In this document: piece after piece, positions 55,301 to 63,223 of the stretch
Position numbering within the stretch: position 1 is the stretch's first letter
How the letters are laid out: each line of letters starts with the position of its first letter
DNA from: Apteryx mantelli
Taxonomy: Eukaryota; Chordata; Aves; Apterygiformes; Apterygidae
Length of the DNA: 64,000 nt
Assembly: GCF_036417845.1 (NCBI RefSeq)
Contig: NC_089979.1
Location: forward strand, 8,671,424-8,735,423
Direction: 5' to 3'
Notes under the pieces: model-generated
What the model saw: only the letters and a program-made list of their open reading frames with translations
Databases searched by the model: none
Told to the model about the DNA's origin: nothing
Made by a program: the position numbers and the translations under genes

Positions 55301-56696
55301 AAATACCTATGGTGCCTGGGAGAAGGGTTTGCAGACCAGATTGTGTTATTAAATAGTGGAGAGCTTTGTAGATAGTCTTATATCACCAAGTAATTCTCCA
55401 ATGTAAGGGTAAAGTTCCTCTACCTTGCCTTTGCTATATCTATGTAATTTTTTTGTGATTCCAAGGCACTTAGTCAAATTTGTGTTTTCTGTTACACGTA
55501 ATACATCCTAGTCTGTAAATTCTTTAACGACCATGGAAGGGGAGGTCCCTGTGCTTCAGAGAAGACATAAAGATGTGCTTAAACAAAACTGCTTCATTTC
55601 AAAGAGTGCAGCAGGCAAAACTTGTTAAAGTTGCAGAATATCTGCCTCTAGGCATGTAGTCCGATTTGAGCCTGCTACATGGATGGTGGTATAGCATTAC
55701 TGCTTCCCCTTTTTGTCATCTTCCATTTTGCTCTGTAGGCTTTGGAAGTTAATTTTGCACAATGTTGACCACTTTCAAGCTGAATCTAGAAATAACAGTC
55801 CCTTTCTGTGCGAAACTTATACTTGCTTGCTAACCAGACTGGCCTCTGCAAAAGCCAGGAGCTTGTGTGGTTTTAATACGTGATGAGAACCATGCATGTT
55901 GTCCTGTGCCTACAAATATCTTCATTGCTTTGTCCTGACATGTTTAGAGTGGGTATTTGTAATAGTATCTCCTTATTGCATCATGGGTGATGATTCATAT
56001 GCTGCACGTAACAGACCTCATTAGTTCAGAGACCTCTTTAACCTGTAGCTGTTTGTACTTCATGTGTGTGCTTGTGACAACTGCTGTTGTATAGGTGCAC
56101 TCCTGCCTGGACTGCCAGCAAAGATTAAGCCCCTGAAAGTAAGGCAAAGTCTAATGAGTCTCTTCTGTTCAGTCTTCTGGCTTGTTGCAGCCACAGTGAC
56201 ATACCACAGCTCTGTCTCAAATCCCTCAGCCCTGGCCACCAGTTTGGCCAAAGTGATTTGGCCTCCTTGAGTCTATGCCTGGAGCAGTGGTACTTCTACA
56301 CATGAAGCTAGCCTGAAAAGTCTGTATTCTACCCCAAAGGCTTCTCCAAGGGTGGTTAGGGTTGGAAGCAATGGTGGGGCTACCTTTCAAGCTCAGGAAG
56401 CAAGGCATTAATGAAAGACCCTTCTTTCAGTCCCCTCTGCCAGCATGACCAGGCTGATGAGGTCCCGTACAGCGTCTGGCTCCAGCGTAACCTCTTTGGA
56501 AGGACAAAGGAGCCGGTCTCACACCGGGGAAGGCACGAGGAGCCGGTCTCACACTGGGGAGGGCACAAGGAGCCGGTCCCACACCGGTGACGGTGCCCGG
56601 AACCGCTCGCACACGGACACGCGCATCGAGCTGACGCCAAACTCCGCAAGCAACGCCGAACAATCAAGCCCCAAGTCCATGGAAGTCTCATGTTAA
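31298..56696 (+). CDS. NDRG1: NDRG1 protein, 402 aa in 15 coding exons (genomic span)
   Basis: The coding parts of exons 2-16 sum to 1209 nt in one frame, giving 402 residues plus TAA. The protein matches vertebrate NDRG1 throughout: '[12 protein letters not shown]' near the N-terminus, '[20 protein letters not shown]' at 90-109, '[15 protein letters not shown]' at 136-150, '[16 protein letters not shown]' at 160-175, SRSHTGE decapeptides at 339-378 and a C-terminal MEVSC. Human NDRG1 is 394 residues. Residues 1 to about 314 form the NDRG alpha/beta-hydrolase-like domain. The nucleophile-elbow position is Gly138 (G-M-G-T-G) and no catalytic His is evident, so it is probably not an enzyme. In known species NDRG1 is a cytosolic and membrane-associated protein induced by hypoxia, stress and iron depletion. 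It acts in vesicle recycling, differentiation, metastasis suppression and Schwann-cell myelin maintenance, and is an SGK1 and GSK3 substrate. The start was chosen because ACC at -3 to -1 and the family N-terminus agree. Confidence 0.97.
31361..34096 (+). other. NDRG1: NDRG1 intron 2
   Basis: GT-AG intron of about 2.7 kb. It contains a T-rich stretch around 31946-31970 and no recognisable nested gene or mobile element. A region at about 33500-33780 has the look of an old dispersed repeat, but I could not name it. Confidence 0.6.
34097..34132 (+). CDS. NDRG1: NDRG1 exon 3, residues 22-33
   Basis: A 36-nt micro-exon encoding [12 protein letters not shown], phase 0 at both ends. The acceptor is CTTCACAG|GCT. 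The donor is CAG|GCAAGT, so intron 3 starts with GC and not GT. The exon sequence aligns with the human ETITGLLQEFDVQ segment, so its placement is secure despite the unusual donor. Confidence 0.93.
34133..34138 (+). other. NDRG1: Non-canonical GC splice donor of intron 3
   Basis: The donor reads CAG|GCAAGT. Apart from the T-to-C change at +2, it matches U1 snRNA perfectly, which is the usual form of GC-AG introns. The acceptor of this intron is an ordinary CTTTCTCAG at 40974. Reading frame and homology leave no alternative nearby GT donor that keeps the protein intact. Confidence 0.88.
34133..40974 (+). other. NDRG1: NDRG1 intron 3 (GC-AG)
   Basis: Intron of about 6.8 kb. It contains an A-rich purine run (about 34186-34215), a short TG run (37501-37513) and a 10-bp perfect inverted repeat at 36813-36836. 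It holds no recognisable gene. Confidence 0.6.
40975..41080 (+). CDS. NDRG1: NDRG1 exon 4, residues 34-68 plus first base of 69
   Basis: Acceptor TTTCTCAG|GAG, donor AATC|GTAAGT. It encodes the start of the hydrolase-like fold, including '[20 protein letters not shown]' and then '[15 protein letters not shown]'. The last C is the first base of His69, completed in exon 5. Confidence 0.97.
41081..42607 (+). other. NDRG1: NDRG1 intron 4
   Basis: GT-AG intron of about 1.5 kb ending in a long pyrimidine tract and TTTTAAAG. Nothing else was recognised. Confidence 0.65.
42608..42728 (+). CDS. NDRG1: NDRG1 exon 5, residues 69-108
   Basis: Acceptor CTTTTAAAG|AT and donor GCTGG|GTGAGT. The acceptor has A at -3, offset by a strong pyrimidine tract. 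It encodes '[20 protein letters not shown]' and then '[20 protein letters not shown]', a nearly invariant NDRG block. It ends with two bases of Gly109. Confidence 0.97.
42729..44961 (+). other. NDRG1: NDRG1 intron 5
   Basis: GT-AG intron of about 2.2 kb. No nested gene, RNA gene or mobile element was recognised. Confidence 0.6.
44962..45024 (+). CDS. NDRG1: NDRG1 exon 6, residues 109-129
   Basis: Acceptor TTGTTGTAG|GTAC, donor TTTGG|GTGAGT. It encodes '[20 protein letters not shown]'. The exon begins with GTACGT, which itself resembles a weak donor. Frame and homology show that the AG at 44960-44961 is the junction. Confidence 0.97.
45025..46643 (+). other. NDRG1: NDRG1 intron 6
   Basis: GT-AG intron of about 1.6 kb with a T22 run at 46099-46120. 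The open frame running from exon 6 into the intron is not conserved protein. Confidence 0.65.
46099..46120. repeat. Poly(T) tract in intron 6
   Basis: T22 run. No mobile element body could be recognised beside it. Confidence 0.8.
46644..46704 (+). CDS. NDRG1: NDRG1 exon 7, residues 130-150
   Basis: Acceptor TTCCATGTAG|GCTG, donor TTTGCT|GTAAGT. It encodes '[20 protein letters not shown]'. Gly138, in G-M-G-T-G, occupies the position of the nucleophilic serine (G-x-S-x-G) of active alpha/beta hydrolases. This is a hallmark of the NDRG family. Confidence 0.97.
46705..47161 (+). other. NDRG1: NDRG1 intron 7
   Basis: Short GT-AG intron of 457 nt ending in a T-rich tract and TCTCCAG. Nothing else was seen. 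Confidence 0.75.
47162..47248 (+). CDS. NDRG1: NDRG1 exon 8, residues 151-179
   Basis: Acceptor TTTCTCCAG|TTA, donor ACTAAG|GTAAAC. It encodes '[18 protein letters not shown]' and then '[11 protein letters not shown]'. Phase 0 at both ends. The [10 protein letters not shown] block is diagnostic for NDRG proteins. Confidence 0.97.
47249..48814 (+). other. NDRG1: NDRG1 intron 8
   Basis: GT-AG intron of about 1.6 kb. No nested gene or repeat was recognised. Confidence 0.6.
48815..48871 (+). CDS. NDRG1: NDRG1 exon 9, residues 180-198
   Basis: Acceptor CGCTGTTCAG|ATT, donor GGAAAG|GTAAGC. It encodes '[19 protein letters not shown]'. Phase 0 at both ends. The ISGW and LPDMV residues match the family cap region. 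Confidence 0.97.
48872..49815 (+). other. NDRG1: NDRG1 intron 9
   Basis: GT-AG intron of about 0.94 kb ending in CCACTGTAG. Nothing further was recognised. Confidence 0.65.
49816..49919 (+). CDS. NDRG1: NDRG1 exon 10, residues 199-232
   Basis: Acceptor CCACTGTAG|GAA, donor AATAG|GTAAAT. It encodes '[19 protein letters not shown]' and then '[15 protein letters not shown]'. It is the most variable part of the domain between species. It ends with two bases of Ser233. Confidence 0.96.
49920..50282 (+). other. NDRG1: NDRG1 intron 10
   Basis: The shortest intron of the gene, 363 nt. GT-AG, with a strong C/T tract before the acceptor. Nothing else was seen. Confidence 0.75.
50283..50339 (+). CDS. 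NDRG1: NDRG1 exon 11, residues 233-251
   Basis: Acceptor CTCTTTTTTTAG|TCG, donor CTGCA|GTAAGT. It encodes '[19 protein letters not shown]'. It ends with two bases of Gln252, completed by the first base of exon 12. Confidence 0.96.
50340..51241 (+). other. NDRG1: NDRG1 intron 11
   Basis: GT-AG intron of about 0.9 kb. No gene or mobile element was recognised. The - strand frames here are chance. Confidence 0.6.
51242..51293 (+). CDS. NDRG1: NDRG1 exon 12, residues 252-269
   Basis: Acceptor CTTCCTTGCAG|ATG, donor GCTGTG|GTGCGT. It encodes '[18 protein letters not shown]', the strand and turn (LLVVGD) that in active hydrolases carries the acidic residue of the triad. Confidence 0.96.
51294..52065 (+). 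other. NDRG1: NDRG1 intron 12
   Basis: GT-AG intron of about 0.77 kb with a GTGCGT donor. No other element was recognised. Confidence 0.65.
52066..52113 (+). CDS. NDRG1: NDRG1 exon 13, residues 270-285
   Basis: Acceptor GCAATACAG|GTT, donor CTGAAG|GTAATA. It encodes '[16 protein letters not shown]'. Phase 0 at both ends. Confidence 0.96.
52114..53711 (+). other. NDRG1: NDRG1 intron 13
   Basis: GT-AG intron of about 1.6 kb. No nested gene, RNA or mobile element was recognised. Confidence 0.6.
53712..53747 (+). CDS. NDRG1: NDRG1 exon 14, residues 286-297
   Basis: A 36-nt exon encoding [12 protein letters not shown]. Acceptor TCATTTCAG|ATG, donor TCCCAG|GTATGA. In active hydrolases the catalytic His lies in the corresponding turn. 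Here it reads DCGGLPQ with no His, consistent with a non-enzymatic fold. Confidence 0.96.
53748..55118 (+). other. NDRG1: NDRG1 intron 14
   Basis: GT-AG intron of about 1.4 kb ending in TTCTTTTGCAG. Nothing further was recognised. Confidence 0.6.
55119..55170 (+). CDS. NDRG1: NDRG1 exon 15, residues 298-314
   Basis: Acceptor CTTTTGCAG|CCT, donor GGATACA|GTAAGT. It encodes '[17 protein letters not shown]', the last helix of the hydrolase-like domain. It ends with the first base of residue 315. Confidence 0.96.
55171..56430 (+). other. NDRG1: NDRG1 intron 15
   Basis: GT-AG intron of about 1.3 kb ending in CCCTTCTTTCAG. No gene or mobile element was recognised. Confidence 0.6.
56431..56696 (+). 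CDS. NDRG1: NDRG1 exon 16 coding part, residues 315-402
   Basis: Acceptor CTTCTTTCAG|TCC. It encodes the regulatory tail: '[19 protein letters not shown]', then four decapeptides (339-378), an acidic and Ser-rich stretch, and MEVSC before TAA at 56694-56696. The residues known as SGK1 targets in human NDRG1 fall at the same numbers here: Thr328, Ser330, Thr346, Thr356 and Thr366. The GSK3 sites Ser342, Ser352 and Ser362 are also present. Human has three decapeptides. The Ser after each Thr in human (HTSE) is Gly here (HTGE/HTGD). Confidence 0.97.
56502..56621 (+). repeat. NDRG1: Coding 30-bp minisatellite, four units
   Basis: Four 30-bp units at 56502-56531, 56532-56561, 56562-56591 and 56592-56621 encode [30 protein letters not shown] and [10 protein letters not shown]. 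Units 2 and 3 are most alike, and unit 4 is the most diverged. Each contains an R-x-R-x-x-T motif. Confidence 0.95.
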
Positions 56697-58285
56697 ACGC
56701 GCATGGGTGGTTTAAACTGGTCGCACTTGGAAATATTAACGGATGCCCCCTGTGTATCACAAAGCATAACTGGTATTAATCTCAAGCTTTTTCCGTAGGA
56801 TGAACTCTGTTCACCAGGGTCTGACAGGGACCAAAGAAAAGAAGCATCTCATTTGCTCTGTCTTTATTCTCCTAACTCAGACAGTTGCTGCTATTGTGCC
56901 CTCCTTCAATGGATGCCAAATTCTAAAGGATACTTGCCAAAAGTTGATGTGGTTGTAAACACTTCAGAGTCGAAGCAGACTTGCTTAATATCCTCCTTTC
57001 AAATCAAAACTGTTACATGCCCCTTTATCTCTTGTTCTCTTGAAGTAAACTGGCACAATTTGAGATGAGTTTTAGAGGGGGAGAAAAATCACTATTATGG
57101 ATGGCTTTTAAAAAAGGGAGACAAAAATGTGCTATGGCCTCATGTTGAAGCTGGAGTTGAATTTATTGTATATAGCTTGACTTCAAATGATGATAGAGAA
57201 GTTAATGTATCGTGCATTTATAGGCCTTCTAATTCATTAGTATTCAAACCTGTTTTCCTATGTACAATAATATAATACTAAAATAGGCAATTTTAATGTG
57301 ACTTCGAGACAAACTAAATCTTTATGCTTTTTTTATTTCACTTTTTGGAGATTTAGTTCCAATCTTCCTTTTCCCCCACCCCACCCAGAACTGAAAACCT
57401 GCTTAGACGAATGAGGGCAAGATTTAAGTTTTGTAAGTGAGGTAGCATTTCCTCTTTGGGATCTTGGGCCAAAGGGTTTACAACACCGCAAACGCTGGTG
57501 TGGTTTTAACAAGTAGAGTAGCTGTACATGCCAGCAAAACAGAAGCAGCTTGATTTCTACTTCAGACAGCTTCTTATCTTTGCGGCTCAAGTTTTTGTGT
57601 CCAGCACAATTGTAATCATAACTTCAGAATTCAGTAAGCGAAGCCAGATCCAGCTGTTCTTTGTCAAGAGCGATGAATAACTGTAGGATGGCATGTAATT
57701 AGATACTGTACATTCAACTGCCACTAATTAACAGATTGGAAACTCTGATTAGAACTCGCTGGTGCTGAGCAGTGCATTCCACAAAGCAGCGGTGCCGGCA
57801 GCGCTGTAACTGAGAAATACGGTGTTTAATGGCCGCATAAGTGCAGTGAGCTGCTGGTTCTGCATCTTTACGTGGCCTCCTGCTATCCTGGGCTACTTTT
57901 TTTGGATGCCAGTGGCTCGATACCTTTCTGCCAGTCAGATTTTCACAGTTGGGTGTATGTCCTTCCGTATGTAGTGGGACAGGTTGTCACGTGCTCCAGT
58001 GTGTACTTGCAGCATTGCAGTCCTCACATAAACATGAAAACTCAAATGATGAGCAGTTAAATAGCAAATGTTAATACTTTGGGATTGCTTATTCAGAAGA
58101 ACACTGTCTACATTACTTTATATTGACTAACTTCAGCTCTTGTGTAGAATATCCGTAATGGCTTGTGGGAAGAACAGACAATTTCAAGAAAGAATAAAGC
58201 TATTGTGTAAAGTCTATCAAGAAAAGTTTCTTAATGAAGTATTTGTATTTATTTCAAAACAAATAAATTTGTAACTTTGCAATGT
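56697..58285 (+). other. NDRG1: NDRG1 3' UTR
   Basis: About 1.6 kb of AT-rich sequence follows the stop codon, comparable in length to the long 3' UTR known for NDRG1. It contains several ATTTA-type motifs (e.g. near 57161, 57217 and 58245). It ends after the second AATAAA. The exact cleavage site is inferred. Confidence 0.8.
58193..58267 (+). terminator. NDRG1: NDRG1 polyadenylation signals
   Basis: There are two canonical AATAAA hexamers at 58193-58198 and 58262-58267. The second is followed after about 15-20 nt by a GT-rich element (TGTCTTGTGTCTT, near 58283-58295), which suggests cleavage at about 58280-58285. Use of the first would shorten the transcript by about 70 nt. Confidence 0.8.
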
Positions 58286-59385
58286 CTTGTGTCTTAATCT
58301 CTCACTAGGAGTACAGTGGTCTTTCTCAGCAGGAATATATTCCTTGTCACCCCTTTGTAGCAATGTAATCTTTTTTTTTTTTTTTTTTTCTTTCTTGCTC
58401 CTATCTCTGACCTCTCCTGCTTCTATGCTATGAGCTTGTTTTGCACTCCAGCCTACTGTCTTACACTAACAAATCACAACAAACTTCAAATAGCCAGTAG
58501 CACTTAACACTGAAGTACTAAAGGATAATTTTGCTCTAGCAAATGCATTTAAAAAAAAAAATTGAGCTTCAGTACAGAGTACTACTTATTTGCTGTTTGA
58601 AGGGTTTTGTGTCTCCCTACATATGCTACTGTGTAGTGCATAGACCTAGTCTGTACACTGACTTCCTAGCAGGAGTCGGTGCCATGCCCGCTGAAGCCTT
58701 TCTCTTCCCAGCATGATCTATAAACACCTTGGTGTGACATGTCCATGCCAGCAGATGGAGGCATACGAGCCTCTTGTCTGCACTGCAGTTACTGCTCTGC
58801 ATTTCTAAAGGCTGGTCTGTGCTGACCTCTTGCAAGAATCAAACTGCTAACTTCAGGAGATGTGAAGGGGTAACAATACTTTTCTCAAATAAGTCTTGAA
58901 AGGACTCCCAAAATAAGAGGGGAAGTGGAATCTACAGATGCAGGAAAGAATTAAGTCATTGTTTTACATTTTATTCTATGCAGAATTACAGTTCTCCCTT
59001 CTAATGCCAATCTGAATGCTGGTAGACCATTCTGGTCACCTTAAGTGTTATTTACCTTGGTGATTTCCTGTTAAAAGAATATCTCTTGTTCCCTTGGACA
59101 TAGGCTTCCCTTGGTTGATGAGCACCCCTGTGAGGTTTGGGAAGGTCCCTTCCATGCATTGCAGGGGAGCTGGGGAAGGCTGCTGCTGCTCAGCATGGGA
59201 GCCAGGATAGGAGACAACAGAGCCCAGTCACCAAAGTGTCTCAGCTCTGCTTTCTGGATGGAGACCTTGGTAAGGATGTGGTGGTCTTCCCTTGTGGCTA
59301 CTTTAATGTGCTGGGGGTTTCAGGGTTAAGTGGGTTTGTGGCTTTCCTAGGACTATTTTGGGCTTCTCCTTCTTCCCGTATCTCC

Positions 59386-59411
59386 AAAAAAAAAAAAAAA
59401 AAAAAAAAAAA
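59386..59411. repeat. Poly(A) tract, 26 nt
   Basis: Uninterrupted A26 after a CT-rich stretch. It could be the tail of a retroposed insert, but no source transcript was recognised upstream. Confidence 0.75.
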
Positions 59412-62180
59412 GATGATTTGAAGAGACAAAAGCAAATATCTGAGCCCGGGTTCTGCTGAATGTGCTTATTCAGCAGCAGTGATTGGAAGCTAAAAGCTTG
59501 GTTTGGTTAACCATAGCCTGTGCCATTGCCAGTGAAAACTGGAGGAACCGGTGCCAACTCACCTTACAAAGGAAGAGCAAAGTTATGTTCTTGCCTGAGC
59601 TGCTCTGGGAATGGCTAATCGTTCCTTCTGCAAGGACACCATGGTGTGCCTGTCAGGCTTAAGCAGTTAATTTTTGTTTAACAAGGAGGAACGCATCCAA
59701 TCCTTCTTGCAGCACAAAGACATCTGCTAGCACTTCTGGGCAGCTCTCAGTTGCTAGGACCAGTGTAAATGTCAGCTTTGAAATAAAAAGCATTCATTTG
59801 GTGAGGAACTGTGTGTACCTGTACAGAAAGCCTGGAGGACAGTGCAGAGGAGTGGTGGTCCACTTTTAAAAGGAGGTATGGCTCCTCCTTATCTGCAGTC
59901 CTGCTCTCCTCTCATCCTTTGCTTGTGCTCTAACTGAAGAGATGTGGGTGGCTTGCAGATCTCAGAAATTTTTGTGGAGGCTCATTCTAGAGCTTTTGGG
60001 TGCTGAGTTCTGCATTATTTTTGGAGACAGGGTTAGCCTGGATACTGCAAGGTGACAAACCAGAAAAGATGACGTGGTATCGCATCTTTTTCTCAAAGCG
60101 TGAATGTCCACCACAGAGCAAGATGCTCCTGTTGCATAGGGGCAAGTCTGAGTGGATAACAGGAGGTTACCAGAAAAGCAACAGTTCACGCCGACTGTGC
60201 TTTTGAAGGGTGGGACAGGCGAATGGTGTTTCAGGAACCAATAAGCTTCTTCACTGCATTAATTCAGCTCAGTATAAAATCTTTGCTATAGTGGTGCTCT
60301 TCAAACCCACTGATATAAAGGGTGTAACTGGTGAAATCTGAGTTATTTCCACCTCTGCCTGGGCCTCAACATCTACTATGCCAAAAGCTGGCTAAATTTC
60401 AGTATAGCTTTCCCCCTCCCTATCCTTGAAGAGCTGGACTGGAAGAGGATGTGACAACACCATACCGAAGCAACAGGACTTTTGTGCTGAAGGATGCTGA
60501 TTTCCTCTTTAAAAGTCTCTGGAAACTAAATGGCTGGAAACTTTAACCCAGATGTTTTGGGCGTTTGTGAGTGTTGCAAGCGACGAACTGAGCTGGAGCG
60601 AAAACAGTTTACAGCAAAGCTGCTTACTTTTCTCTCCAGTGCTGGAATCCTCCTCCTGCCTGTTTTCGCTTCTTAGGCAGAGTGTATCTGTCACAGTCCT
60701 TGGAGTGCTGCTAACGGGTCTGGTCGCTCTCAGCACAGCAACTCTTTCAGCAGTGTCTCGCAAGTCTTGCTTATAACTTGATCTGCTCTCCCCCTTCTGA
60801 TATGCAGGCTACTTTTTTTTCCCCACCCCTCACTATTCCATATTTAGTGGAACTGAAAGTCTCTCTCTGCAGGTCTGTATATATGAACGGCTGTTTCAGT
60901 GTGTGAATTTAGTTCTCCCACTGAGCCAAGCATAGGCTTTATGTTGCAAGCTGATAACCGCGATATCTAGTGTTTAAATAACCGAGAGAAAGGATGTCAG
61001 GGCATTTTAAGAGATCAGCTCGCCCCCTTGCAGCAGACAAACACAGCCTCTCACTGTTGCTAGCTCTTGCTTCGTTAAGGGGCTGCATTCATTTTATAAA
61101 CAACACAGCTGCTGACCAGTGTAGGCAAAAAAAAAAAAGCTTTTGACTGCAACAGCCAAACAGCTCAATGCCTGTTCCCTGCAAGCCAGCATGGGCTCGG
61201 CTTGCTCAGCCAGCACCTCCCGGCGGCCAGAGGAGCAGCTCTTGATGCAAAAAACCCTGCATCCTTCCAGTACTGAGGCTCGTGGACGTAAGAGACCCAT
61301 CAGACATTGGATGGGGACGTGACTGTGTATCCCCAGGGCTGGAAGGGGAGCTAGCAGGCAACTCTTTCTTCCCAAACAACCCTTAGGGCAGTCAGCCCCA
61401 TCACAGTGATTTCAGCATAGCTGGAAAAATATATATATACATCCCCAGGTGACCTGCCACGCTCTGCAATTGCTCGTGGCTGGGGTGGATTATGGTATTC
61501 AGGTCAAGGTCAGCGCAGGAAGAGGCTGGGGGCAGGGAAGGGCTTTGCACGAAGGGAGGGAGGGCAGCTCTGCGCACAGCCCTCAGCCATGTGGAGCGCT
61601 GCCCAGGGGTCTCAGAAACACGGCAAGAGCCACCACTGGCCTGGGGGGTTTTGCAGCCCTTGTCTGTGTGTGTGAGTCAAGGGAGGGCTGAAACGCTCGG
61701 GCTCCGCTAGTGCAGCGGCCAGTGCCCCTCCTGGACCAGGCAGCCACGGAAATGTGCTCCGGGTTGGCTGAAATCCCATGAGCAGCTGCAGCCACCATGA
61801 GGCAGGAGGGAGGTCTGTTTTATTCACTGGGATTGCTCATTGCTCGGCCAGCTGGTCAGGCCACCCTCGTCCTGCTCTGCATCTTCCTGACAGTGGCAAG
61901 GAGATTGCGCTGGCCGAGGGCATGTGCACCCAGCACGCTCAGCCCCTGGACCCTATGTGGGCTCCAGCTGTGGTGCACATAGGTCCTATTAACGGTATAA
62001 CAGGGCCAGATGGTCTCCCCCTGACACCTCACATGTGGAACATTATTTTAATCCAGATAGATAAACCTCTTTGCTTTACTGCAGGCTCACACTTGTATCT
62101 TGCTAACTGGGAAATAGTCAACTATTGACTGATTGAAAGGTGGTTTCATTTATTTTTAATGACAGCCAGTGACCAAATCC

Positions 62181-62200
62181 AAAAAAAAAAAAAAAAAAAA
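62181..62200. repeat. Poly(A) tract, 20 nt
   Basis: A20 run. Simple repeat. Confidence 0.8.
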
Positions 62201-63217
62201 TCTTAGTTCTTTACCAGAAGTGGCCAATTCTAAAGCCTTGATCCTGCAGTGATTCCTTGCCTGCCACTCACAGGCTCAATGGGGGGATGTCTCATGGGAG
62301 TAGAGCCTAGCACAGTTGCCACAGGGTCACTATTTAATTTGCAAAGTGCAAAGTACTTAGCAGATGATGGGTTTCCCAGACTAGTCCAAATGCAGTGGCT
62401 GAGAAAGCAGCCAGAAAGCCCTACATGCAAGATGAATTGCTTCGGAGGCTGCCACATGTGCAAGCAGAAGAAGCAGCAGACAGCTGGGTCTTCTGATACC
62501 TGCAGAGATGGCAGGAAGATGTGCTACCTTTGCTAAAATCTATTGTGAGAAGCACAGCTGGCATGAGAACGCTTAAAAATGCAGAGGACTTCTCCCCAGC
62601 CAAGCAAAAACATAGAGAAGGAGAAGGCTTGCAGTAAGATGCTTTCTTACCTAATGAACCCAGTAACCATAAGCAAGCCCACCGCAGAGCAGTCAGTGCA
62701 CTGGACAGGATGCCACTGGAGGTCTTTAAGTGACTACTGAGAGTAAGCTACTTCAGTCTGAAAGGAAAATCTGTTTTTTGGAGAACTGTGAAAAACCTCA
62801 GTATGTATGATCATTTATCTTTTCCAGAATTCAGTAGTAGAATCCTTACCAGGGTTAGCTCTGAAGGCATGTAAGTGCTGAAATATGAAGTAATGCCTCT
62901 TTAACTTAAATGCTTTTCCCCTCATCTTTTATAACCTTGCTTGGACAATTTCTGTCCATATGGCAGCTGCAAATTCTCAGGAGAGGTGACAAAGAAGACA
63001 TGCTCACAGAGGCTGAACAACACACATGACTTCACTCCAAGAGTCTAGGCCAGCTAGCTTGAGTCCTGTGGGAGTGCTGGGAAAAAACCTAGAGCCACAA
63101 GCACGCCAGCAAGCAAGGAGATGTGAGCTGGGGAACACCTGGGTTTCCCAAGCTGCCAGAGTATTCATGCTAAAGGAAATGCTCCCAGGGCATCCTTTGT
63201 TTCCATATTAATGCTTC

Positions 63218-63223
63218 TTTATT
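63218..63223 (-). terminator. Possible - strand poly(A) signal (CCN4 end?)
   Basis: TTTATT on the + strand reads AATAAA on the - strand. It is the right-most plausible - strand signal and would suit the 3' end of a convergent gene entering from the right edge. CCN4 is expected there by synteny. A lone hexamer is weak evidence, and no coding sequence supports it. Confidence 0.15.

Noticed and set aside
56380..56760. 126-aa antisense open frame over NDRG1 exon 16
   Set aside because: It is a shadow of the 30-bp coding repeat on the other strand, with no independent support.
62249..62536. Cys-containing 95-aa frame considered as a CCN4 exon
   Set aside because: It is on the + strand, whereas CCN4 should be on the - strand. 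Its cysteine spacing does not resemble the CCN cysteine knot, and there are no flanking splice sites in frame.
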